Shown here one piece after another: positions 34,627 through 44,494 of a stretch of DNA of 64,000 bases. The translations under genes and the position numbers were made by a program. Origin of the DNA: Rutidosis leptorrhynchoides (lineage: Eukaryota > Streptophyta > Magnoliopsida > Asterales > Asteraceae). Under the pieces are notes generated by a model, which had not been told where the DNA came from, made no database searches, and saw only the letters and a program-made list of their open reading frames with translations. The DNA is taken from contig NC_092337.1 of the NCBI RefSeq assembly GCF_046630445.1, positions 359,840,001 to 359,904,000 on the forward strand, given 5' to 3'. Each line of letters opens with the position of its first letter. Position 1 is the first letter of the stretch.

Positions 34627-37600
34627 TGTAGTGACCCGAACTTTTCCATGTTTATATATATTAATTGAGATTGATATTTACATGATTAAATGTTTCCAAC
34701 ATGTTAAGCAATCAAACTTGTTAAGACTTGATTAATTGAAATATGTTTCATATAGACAATTGACCACCCAAGTTGACCGGTGATTCACGAACGTTAAAAC
34801 TTGTAAAAACTATATGATGACATATATATGGATATATATATATATATAGTTAACATGATACTATGATAAGTAAACATATCATTAAGTATATTAACAATGA
34901 ACTACATATGTAAAAACAAGACTACTAACTTAATGATTTCGAAACGAGACATATATGTAACGATTATCGTTGTAACGACATTTAACTGTATATACATCAT
35001 ACTAAGATATATTATATATCATAATATCATGATAATATAATAATTTAAAATCTCATTTGTTATAATAAACAATGGGTTAACAACATTCAACAAGATCGTT
35101 AACCTAAAGGTTTCAAAACAACATTTACATGTAACGACTAACGATGACTTAACGACTCAGTTAAAATATATATACATGTAGTGTTTTAATATGTATTCAT
35201 ACACTTTTTAAAGACTTCAAGACACTTATCAAAATACTTCTACTTAACAAAAATGCTTACAATTACATCCTCGTTCAGTTTCATCAACAATTCTACTCGT
35301 ATGCACCCGTATTCGTACTCGTACAATACACAGCTTTTAGATGTATGTACTATTGGTATATACACTCCAATGATCAGCTCTTAGCAGCCCATGTGAGTCA
35401 CCTAACACATGTGGGAACCATCATTTGGCAACTAGCATGAAATATCTCATAAAATTACAAAAATATGAGTAATCATTCATGACTTATTTACGTGAAAACA
35501 AAATTACATATCCTTTATATCTAATCCATACACCAACGACCAAAAACACCTACAAACACTTTCATTCTTCAATTTTCTTCATCTAATTGATCTCTCTCAA
35601 GTTCTATCTTCAAGTTCTAAGTGTTCTTCATATATTTTACAAGTTCTAGTTACATAAAATCAAGAATACTTTCAAGTTTGCTAGCTCACTTCCAATATTG
35701 TAAGGTGATCATCCAACCTCAAGAAATCTTTGTTTATTACAGTAGGTTATCATTCTAATACAAGGTAATAATCATATTCAAACTTTGGTTCAATTTCTAT
35801 AACTATAACAATCTTATTTCAAGTGATGGTCTTACTTGAACTTGTTTTCGTGTCATGATTCTGCTTCAAGAACTTCGAGCCATCCAAGGATCCGTTGAAG
35901 CTAGATCTATTTTTCTCTTTTCCAGTAGGTTTATCCAAGGAACTTAAGGTAGTAATGATGTTCATAACATCATTCGATTCATACATATAAAGCTATCTTA
36001 TTCGAAGGTTTAAACTTGTAATCACTAGAACATAGTTTAGTTAATTCTAAACTTGTTCGCAAACAAAAGTTAATCCTTCTAACTTGATTTTTAAAATCAA
36101 CTAAACACATGTTCTATATCTATATGATATGCTAACTTAATGATTTAAAACCTGGAAACACGAAAAACATCGTAAAACCGGATTTACGCCGTCGTAGTAA
36201 CACCGCGGGCTGTTTTGGGTTAGTTAATTAAAAACTATGATAAACTTTGATTTAAAAGTTGTTATTCTGAGAAGATGATTTTTATTATGAACATGAAACT
36301 ATATCCAAAAATTATGGTTAAACTCAAAGTGGAAGTATGTTTTCTAAAATGGTCATCTAGACGTCGTTCTTTCGACTGAAATGACTACCTTTACAAAAAC
36401 GACTTGTAACTTATTTTTCCGACTATAAACCTATACTTTTTCTGTTTAGATTCATAAAATAGAGTTCAATATGAAACCATAGCAATTTGATTCACTCAAA
36501 ACGGATTTAAAATGAAGAAGTTATGGGTAAAACAAGATTGGATAATTTTTCTCATTTTAGCTACGTGAAAATTGGTAACAAATCTATTCCAACCATAACT
36601 TAATTAACTTGTATTGTATATTATGTAATCTTGAGATACCATAGACACGTATACAATGTTTCGACCTATCATATCGACACATCTATATATATTTCGGAAC
36701 AACCATAGACACTCTATATGTGAATGTTGGAGTTAGCTATACAGGGTTGAGGTTGATTCCAAAATATATATAGTTTGAGTTGTGATCAATACTGAGATAC
36801 GTATACACTGGGTCATGGATTGATTCAAGATAATATTTATCGATTTATTTCTGTACATCTAACTGTGGACAACTAGTTGTAGGTTACTAACGAGGACAGC
36901 TGACTTAATAAACTTAAAACATCAAAATATATTAAAAGTGTTGTAAATATATTTTGAACATACTTTGATATATATGTATATATTGTTATAGGTTCGTGAA
37001 TCAACCAGTGGCCAAGTCTTACTTCCCGACGAAGTAAAAATCTGTGAAAGTGAGTTATAGTCCCACTTTTAAAATCTAATATTTTTGGGATGAGAATACA
37101 TGCAGGTTTTATAAATGATTTACAAAATAGACACAAGTACGTGAAACTACATTCTATGGTTGAATTATCGAAATCGAATATGCCCCTTTTTATTAAGTCT
37201 GGTAATCTAAGAATTAGGGAACAGACACCCTAATTGACGCGAATCCTAAAGATAGATCTATTGGGCCTAACAAACCCCATCCAAAGTACCGGATGCTTTA
37301 GTACTTCGAAATTTATATCATATCCGAAGGGTGTCCCGGAATGATGGGGATATTCTTATATATGTATCTTGTTAATGTCGGTTACCAGGTGTTCACCATA
37401 TGAATGATTTTTATCTCTATGTATGGGATGTGTATTGAAATATGAAATCTTGTGGTCTATTATTATGATTTGATATATATAGGTTAAACCTATAACTCAC
37501 CAACATTTTTGTTGACGTTTTAAGCATGTTTATTCTCAGGTGATTATTAAGAGCTTCCGCTGTCGTATACTTAAATAAGGACGAGATTTGGAGTCCATGC

Positions 37601-37883
37601 TTGTATGATATTGTGTAAAAACTGCATTCAAGAAACCTATTTTGTTGTAACATATTTGTATTGTAAACCATTATGTAATGGTCGTGTGTAAACAGGATAT
37701 TTTAGATTATCATTAATTGATAATCTACGTAAAGCTTATTAAACCTTTATTTATGAAATAAAGGTTATGGTTTGTTTTAAAAATGAATGCAGTCTTTGAA
37801 AAACATCTCATATAGAGGTCAAAACCTCGCAACGAAATCAATTAATATGGAACGTTTTTAATCAATAAGAACGGGACATTTCA
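34627..37883 (+). repeat. 5' LTR of gypsy B (3257 bp)
   Basis: TGTAGTGACCCG to CGGGACATTTCA. U3 is about 0.9 kb to the predicted promoter, followed by a very long R-U5 of about 2.3 kb. It forms a head-to-head inverted repeat with A's 3' LTR, separated by 1.47 kb. Confidence 0.96.
35512..35522 (+). promoter_or_regulatory. Predicted LTR promoter TATA box of gypsy B
   Basis: CCTTTATATCTA is followed about 30 bases later by a C/T/A-rich leader typical of plant LTR transcription starts. The same sequence is in A's 5' LTR at about 55251-55260 (minus strand). Prediction only. Confidence 0.45.
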
Positions 37884-37885
37884 GT

Positions 37886-37897
37886 TGGTATCCGAGC
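37886..37897 (+). other. Primer-binding site of gypsy B
   Basis: TGGTATCCGAGC two bases inside the 5' LTR. This is an initiator-Met-type site with one change (CCG for CAG), conserved in A at 52877-52888. Confidence 0.8.
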
Positions 37898-38092
37898 GTT
37901 GGTCTTAGAGAACCAGAATTTTGCATTAGTGTGTCTTATCGAGTTTGTTAGGATGCATTAGTAAGTCTGGACTTCGACCATGTTTACTTGAAAAATGATT
38001 GCTTAACAAATTTTGTTGGAAACTATATATTTTTAACATGTGAATATTATGTGATATATTAATCTCTTAACGTGTTTGATATTATGTGATAG

Positions 38093-38707
38093 ATGTCTAC
38101 CTCTAGAACAAGTCCCATTGACTCACCTAATAATAATGAAGAGTCAAATGTAAATTGGAATGATTCGTGGACTAATTCACAAGTTCCCGAAGAGGAACCG
38201 GAAGAAGAGTCAGAACCGGAAGAAGAATCGGAACCGGAAGAAGAATCGGAACCGGATGAAGAAATAGAACTGGTGGAGGAAATAATAAAACGGTTAAGTA
38301 AAAGAAAATCCTCAACCAACCGACCAAGGCTAATTATGGTCAATGGTGTTTCCGCCAAGGAAGCAAAATATTGGGAGGATTATCAATTCTCCGATGAATC
38401 GGATTCCGACGAGAATTCCGATGATGTTATAGAAATTACCCCAACTGAATTTAAAAAGGCAAAAGAAAATAATAAGGGAAAGGGCATAAAAATAGAGAAA
38501 TCTAATTCCAACCCCGATGAACTTTATATGTATCGTCAACCCCCGAAGTCCTTAAGTTGTAACAATGACCCGGGAACCTCTAAACCACCAGGTTTTTCTA
38601 AACCAATGTGGACAACGACGGCTCGTATTAGGGGAACATCATATATCCCTAGAAACTTGGCAAAACGAACCAAAACCGAAGAAGAAGAAACGAGCGAGTC
38701 GGAATGA
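38093..38707 (+). CDS. Acidic 204-residue accessory protein of gypsy B
   Basis: The first gene after the PBS. Residues 1-30 are Ser/Asn/Thr-rich. About 31-56 is a Glu/Pro/Ser repeat of the unit EEESEP. A short basic stretch (KRLSKRKSSTNRPR, about 64-77) could be a nuclear localisation signal. Another acidic stretch (SDESDSDENSDD) and a Lys-rich/Pro-rich tail follow. It has no domain I recognise and is probably largely disordered. A carries the same ORF with about five residue changes and no break, so it is kept as coding in both copies. Role unknown; possibly a partner of the neighbouring F-box protein or a chromatin or RNA-binding accessory factor. Confidence 0.75.
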   Translation: MSTSRTSPIDSPNNNEESNVNWNDSWTNSQVPEEEPEEESEPEEESEPEEESEPDEEIELVEEIIKRLSKRKSSTNRPRLIMVNGVSAKEAKYWEDYQFSDESDSDENSDDVIEITPTEFKKAKENNKGKGIKIEKSNSNPDELYMYRQPPKSLSCNNDPGTSKPPGFSKPMWTTTARIRGTSYIPRNLAKRTKTEEEETSESE

Positions 38708-38843
38708 GATAGTTGTATTCGTGTGGTGTAATATATGTAATATAGTGTTCTTATGCTTTATGATATATGTAAAAATTGCTTGTATTAATAAGTATTTTTT
38801 TATGAAACTAACTCTTGTCTATTTTACAGTTTAAAAACACAAA

Positions 38844-39527
38844 ATGGATAGACAACCCAATATTTTAAGAGACCTACCCGGAGACATGATTGATGAAATC
38901 TTGTCTAAAGTCGGTCAGAATTCTTCGGCACAACTATTTAAGGCGAGATCAGTTTGTAAGACATTCGAAGAACGTTCCAAGAATGCCTTAGTTTATAAAA
39001 GGCTTTCGTTCGAAAGATGGGGGATATCACATTGGGAAATCCATAAGTTACGATGTGTTTACTTTGACGCATATATTGCGGGGAACCCAAATGCTATTTT
39101 ACGCAATGGGTTAAGAAATTATTTTGACTCAATATATCCGAATATTGGACTTCGTGATTTAGAAAAAGCGGTTAACATGCAACATAAAGAAGCATGTTAT
39201 GCTTACGGATTAGTAATGTTCGCTTCTCACCAAAGTGAGAACAAGAACATCGGGCTACAACTATTAAACAAAACGTTCCCACAAGTGACGGAGTCGGTAA
39301 TTGGGGTAAGAAATGAGGTTTTTATATTGTTACGGGACTGTTGGACATTACGTAACCCTCGTCCCTTTGACGACGTTACAACACGATGTCTTATCAACGG
39401 CCATAACGGTTATGTTCCACAAGACCAAGGATGGGAAGTAATCCTAGTAAAACCAGAATGCATGACTTGTTTCTGGACGTATGAATTACGTGTCTTTATT
39501 GCCTTTGCTGAACGACTTGTGTACTAG
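38844..39527 (+). CDS. F-box protein encoded by gypsy B (intact)
   Basis: 227 residues. An F-box lies at about 8-52: LRDLPGDMIDEIL, then the SVCKTF core and LVYKRLSFE. This is the motif that binds SKP1 in SCF ubiquitin ligases. About 75-145 resembles the Sel1/TPR-like repeat region of plant F-box proteins of the At1g67623/At2g35280 type (GNPNAILRNGL, HKEACYAYGLVM, GLQLL). The C-terminus is Cys/Trp-rich (CMTCFWTYELRV). The start is fixed by an ATG 14 bases after a splice-acceptor-like CTATTTTACAG. It lies between the PBS and gag, inside the element and not a nested host gene, because A has the same gene at the same place. Substrate unknown. Confidence 0.85.
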   Translation: MDRQPNILRDLPGDMIDEILSKVGQNSSAQLFKARSVCKTFEERSKNALVYKRLSFERWGISHWEIHKLRCVYFDAYIAGNPNAILRNGLRNYFDSIYPNIGLRDLEKAVNMQHKEACYAYGLVMFASHQSENKNIGLQLLNKTFPQVTESVIGVRNEVFILLRDCWTLRNPRPFDDVTTRCLINGHNGYVPQDQGWEVILVKPECMTCFWTYELRVFIAFAERLVY

Positions 39528-39716
39528 CTAGAATTATCTTCACAACCATCTTGTATCAAATTTATTGTATGCTATATTTCATGCTATATGTAAAATAAGC
39601 GGTATTGTAAGTTTGTAAAATATTGTGTAAAAGTTTGAACGCGAAATATTATTATAATCAGTTTTTTATATAGAATTGTAGTAGTTGAATTGTATTATAG
39701 CTACTAAGTATGAACT

Positions 39717-39736
39717 TAACGGGTAGGTACTACCCG
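39717..39736 (+). other. Internal purine-tract copy with hairpin, upstream of gag (gypsy B)
   Basis: TAACGGGTAGGTACT (39717-39731) is identical to the sequence at the 3' LTR border (44481-44495). It overlaps a perfect 7-bp stem, CGGGTAG-gta-CTACCCG (39720-39736). A has the same at 51043-51057. It could act as a second plus-strand priming site or mark an ancient recombination joint. Confidence 0.7.
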
Positions 39737-39746
39737 AATTTAAACT

Positions 39747-39754
39747 TATAAAAA
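39747..39754 (+). promoter_or_regulatory. TATA-like sequence upstream of gag (gypsy B)
   Basis: TATAAAAA 115 bases before the gag ATG, in the spacer after the F-box gene. A has TATAAAAC at the same place. It might drive a separate gag-pol RNA downstream of the extra genes; speculative. Confidence 0.3.
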
Positions 39755-39868
39755 GCTAATATGAAGAAAAAGCTTTTATAAATGAGTTCATATTATGCTA
39801 CGAAATACTATTAACTACTCTTAATATTCTGTATGATTAACTTGTTCCATTTAACTATTTTGAAGGAA

Positions 39869-40705
39869 ATGGCACCGACTACTCGACACACCGTGAATAT
39901 GAATGAAGAGGAATTCCGTACTTTTCTAGCTTCAAACATAGCCGCAGTACAGGCTGCTCTACATACCAACAATAACCTTGGATCTAGCAGTATAGGAAAT
40001 CGTGTAGGATGCACCTACAAAGAATTCACTGCCTGCAAACCTTTGGAATTTGATGGAACCGAAGGACCGATCGGATTGAAACGGTGGACCGAGAAGGTTG
40101 AATCGGTGTTTGCCATAAGTAAGTGTACTGAAGAGGACAAAGTGAAGTACGCTACGCATACCTTCATAGGTTCTGCGTTAACATGGTGGAATACCTATCT
40201 AGAGCAAGTGGGACAAGACGATGCGTACGCACTACCGTGGTCATCATTCAAGCACTTGATGAACGAGAAGTACCGTCCCAGAACCGAGGTCAATAAGCTC
40301 AAGACAGAACTTAGAGGGTTACGAACCCAAGGATTTGATATTACCACGTACGAAAGACGATTCACAGAATTGTGCCTATTGTGTCCGGGAGCATTCGAAG
40401 ATGAGGAAGAGAAGATCGACGCGTTTGTGAAAGGATTACCGGAAAGAATCCAAGAAGATATAAGTTCACACGAGCCTGCCTCCATACAACAGGCATGTAG
40501 AATGGCTCACAAACTAGTGAACCAGATTGAAGAAAGAATTAAAGAACAGACTGCTGAAGAGGCCAATGTGAAGCAAGTCAAAAGAAAGTGGGAGGAAAAC
40601 GGTGATAAGAATCACCAATACAACAACAACAACAACAATTACAACAATAATCGCAACAATTATCCCAACAATCGCAACATCAATCGCAACTACAACAAAC
40701 GGCCC

Positions 40706-40739
<34 letters not shown>

Positions 40740-40993
40740 GCAACTACAACAATCATCCCAACAACAATAATAACCGCAACAACAACAACAACAATCAGAA
40801 GCAGCTATGCCAAAGGTGTGAAAAGTATCACTCGGGGTTCTGCACCAAATTTTGCAACAAGTGTAAAAGAAATGGTCATAGCGCGGCGAAGTGTGAGGTC
40901 TACGGACCAGGGTTAATAGAACGAAAGGAACAAATGGTGTCGGAACGAGTAATGGTGGAGCAAGTAGTGTCGGAGCAAGTTATGCCAATGTAG
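39869..40993 (+). pseudogene. gag: Gypsy B gag, frameshifted near its end
   Basis: The start taken is the [10 protein letters not shown] Met, in better context than the ATG 36 bases upstream. Gag core [10 protein letters not shown] and [14 protein letters not shown] at about 105-190. Then a long Asn-rich region and zinc-knuckle cysteines (CQRC..., [14 protein letters not shown], the latter CX2CX4HX4C). A run of G at 40910-40912 is one G shorter than in A, so the frame leaves the true path and stops at 40993 before the second knuckle. Confidence 0.9.
40615..40796 (+). repeat. (CAA)n-rich imperfect microsatellite within gag
   Basis: Imperfect CAA/AAC repeats encode the poly-Asn region of gag. 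A's copy (about 49995-50155) is shorter, so the region varies in length between copies. It creates long false Thr-rich and Val-rich frames on other frames. Confidence 0.9.
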
Positions 40994-43900
40994 TTTGTTA
41001 TAAATGTGGAAAACCGGGCCACATTATTAGAAATTGCCCGAACCAGGAGAACACGAATGGACAAGGCCGTGGAAGAGTTTTCAATATTAATGCGGCAGAG
41101 GCACAGGAAGACCCGGAGCTTGTTACGGGTACGTTTCTTATTGACAATAAATCTGCTTACGTTTTATTTGATTCGGGTGCGGATAGAAGCTATATGAGTA
41201 GAGATTTTTGTGCTAAATTAAGTTGTCCATTGACGCCTTTGGATAGTAAATTTTTACTCGAATTAGCAAATGGTAAATTAATTTCAGCAGATAATATATG
41301 TCGGAATCGAGAAATTAAACTGGTTAGCGAAACATTTAAGATTGATTTGATACCAGTAGAGTTAGGGAGTTTTGATGTGATAATCGGTATGGACTGGTTG
41401 AAAGAAGTGAAAGCAGAGATCGTTTGTTACAAAAATGCAATTCGCATTATACGAGAAAAAGGAAAACCCTTAATGGTGTACGGAGAAAAGGGCAACACGA
41501 AGCTACATCTTATTAGTAATTTGAAGGCACAAAAACTAATAAGAAAAGGTTGCTATGCTGTTCTAGCACACGTCGAGAAAGTACAAACTGAAGAAAAGAG
41601 CATCAATGATGTTCCCATTGCAAAAGAATTTCCCGATGTATTTCCGAAAGAATTACCGGGATTACCCCCACATCGATCCGTTGAATTTCAAATAGATCTT
41701 GTACCAGGAGCTGCACCAATAGCTCGTGCTCCTTACAGACTCGCACCCAGCGAGATGAAAGAACTACAAAGCCAATTACAAGAACTTTTAGAGCGTGGTT
41801 TCATTCGACCAAGCACATCACCGTGGGGAGCTCCTGTTTTGTTTGTCAAGAAGAAAGATGGTACATTCAGGTTGTGTATCGACTACCGAGAGTTGAACAA
41901 ACTTACCATCAAGAACCGCTACCCACTACCGAGAATCGATGACTTATTTGATCAACTACAAGGCTCGTCTGTTTATTCAAAGATTGACTTACGTTCCGGG
42001 TATCATCAAATGCGGGTGAAAGAAGATGATATTCCAAAGACTGCTTTCAGAACACGTTACGGTCATTACGAGTTTATGGTCATGCCGTTTGGTTTAACTA
42101 ATGCACCAGCTGTGTTCATGGACCTTATGAACCGAGTGTGTGGACCATACCTTGACAAGTTTGTCATTGTTTTCATTGATGACATACTTATTTACTCAAA
42201 GAATGACCAAGAACACGGTGAACATTTGAGAAAGGTGTTAGAAGTATTGAGGAAGGAAGAATTGTACGCTAAGTTTTCAAAGTGTGCATTTTGGTTGGAA
42301 GAAGTTCAATTCCTCGGTCACATAGTGAACAAAGAAGGTATTAAGGTGGATCCGGCAAAGATAGAAACTGTTGAAAAGTGGGAAACCCCGAAAACTCCGA
42401 AACACATACGCCAGTTTTTAGGACTAGCTGGTTACTACAGAAGGTTCATCCAAGACTTTTCTAGAATAGCAAAACCCTTGACTGCATTAACGCATAAAGG
42501 GAAGAAATTTGAATGGAATGATGAACAAGAGAAAGCGTTTCAGTTATTGAAGAAAAAGCTATAACTACGGCACCTATATTGTCATTGCCTGAAGGGAATG
42601 ATGATTTTGTGATTTATTGTGATGCATCAAAGCAAGGTCTCGGTTGTGTATTAATGCAACGAACGAAGGTGATTGCTTATGCGTCTAGACAATTGAAGAT
42701 TCACGAACAAAATTATACGACGCATGATTTGGAATTAGGCGCGGTTGTTTTTGCATTAAAGACTTGGAGGCACTACTTATATGGGGTCAAAAGTATTATA
42801 TATACCGACCACAAAAGTCTTCAACACATATTTAATCAGAAACAACTGAATATGAGGCAGCGTAGGTGGATTGAATTATTGAATGATTACGACTTTGAGA
42901 TTCGTTACCACCCGGGGAAGGCAAATGTGGTAGCCGATGCCTTGAGCAGGAAGGACAGAGAACCCATTCGAGTAAAATCTATGAATATAATGATTCATAA
43001 TAACATTACTACTCAAATAAAGGAGGCGCAACAAGGAGTTTTAAAAGAGGGAAATTTAAAGGATGAAATACCCAAAGGATCGGAGAAGCATCTTAATATT
43101 CGGGAAGACGGAACCCGGTATAGGGCTGAAAGGATTTGGGTACCAAAATTTGGAGATATGAGAGAAATGGTACTTAGAGAAGCTCATAAAACTAGATACT
43201 CAATACATCCTGGAACGGGGAAGATGTACAAGGATCTCAAGAAACATTTTTGGTGGCCGGGTATGAAAGCCGATGTTGCTAAATACGTAGGAGAATGTTT
43301 GACGTGTTCTAAGGTCAAAGCTGAGCATCAGAAACCATCAGGTCTACTTCAACAACCCGAAATCCCGGAATGGAAATGGGAAAACATTACCATGGATTTC
43401 ATCACTAAATTGCCAAGGACTGCAAGTGGTTTTGATACTATTTGGGTAATAGTTGATCGTCTCACCAAATCAGCACACTTCCTGCCAATAAGAGAAGATG
43501 ACAAGATGGAGAAGTTAGCACGACTGTATTTGAAGGAAGTCGTCTCCAGACATGGAATACCAATCTCTATTATCTCTGATAGGGATGGTAGATTTATTTC
43601 AAGATTCTGGCAGACATTACAGCAAGCATTAGGAACTCGTCTAGACATGAGTACTGCCTATCATCCACAAACTGATGGGCAGAGCGAAAGGACGATACAA
43701 ACGCTTGAAGACATGCTACGAGCATGTGTTATTGATTTCGGAAACAGTTGGGATCGACATCTACCGTTATCAGAATTTTCCTACAACAACAGCTACCATT
43801 CAAACATTGAGATGGCGCAGTTTGAAGCACTTTATTGTAGAAAGTGTAGGTCTACGATTTGTTGGAGTGAAGTGGGGGATAGACAGATTACGGGTCCGAA

Positions 43901-44459
43901 GATTATACAAGAAACTACCGAGAAGATCATCCAAATTCAACAACGGTTGAAAACCGCCCAAAGTCGACAAAAGAGCTACGCTGACATTAAAAGAAAAGAT
44001 ATAGAATTTGAAATTGGAGAGATGGTCATGCTTAAAGTTGCACCTTGGAAAGGCGTTGTTCGATTTGGTAAACGAGGGAAATTAAATCCAAGGTATATTG
44101 GACCATTCAAGATTATTGATCGTGTCGGACCAGTAGCTTACCGACTAGAGTTACCTCAACAACTCGCGGCTGTACATAACACTTTCCACGTCTCGAATTT
44201 GAAGAAATGTTTTGCTAAAGAAGATCTCACTATTCCGTTAGATGAAATCCAAATCAACGAAAAACTTCAAATCATCGAAGAACCCGTCGAAATAATGGAT
44301 CGTGAGGTTAAAAGACTTAAGCAAAACAAGATACCAATTGTTAAGGTTCGATGGAATGCTCGTAGAGGACCCGAGTTCACCTGGGAGCGTGAAGATCAGA
44401 TGAAAAAGAAATACCCGCATCTATTTCCAGAAGATTCGTCAACACCTTCAACAGCTTAA
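40913..44459 (+). pseudogene. pol: Gypsy B pol: protease, RT, RNase H, integrase, chromodomain-like end
   Basis: After the G deletion the homologous frame runs on with the second zinc knuckle [14 protein letters not shown], protease DSGA (in [13 protein letters not shown]), and RT with [11 protein letters not shown] and the catalytic FIDD (about 42175-42186). It stops at a TAA at 42562-42564 created by a 2-base TA insertion relative to A. The next frame (42579-44459) gives RNase H ([16 protein letters not shown]) and the whole integrase to the FTWE chromodomain-like end. Two indels mean this copy cannot make a full polyprotein. Confidence 0.92.
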
Positions 44460-44469
44460 AATTTCGGGA

Positions 44470-44494
44470 CGAAATTTATTTAACGGGTAGGTAC
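44470..44494 (+). other. Polypurine tract region of gypsy B
   Basis: ACGAAATTTATTTAACGGGTAGGTAC runs up to the 3' LTR. The core is duplicated upstream of gag at 39717. Confidence 0.7.

Noticed and set aside
40602-40916. Thr-rich and Val-rich frames across gag of A and B
   Set aside because: They are the CAA repeat of gag read in other frames or on the other strand.
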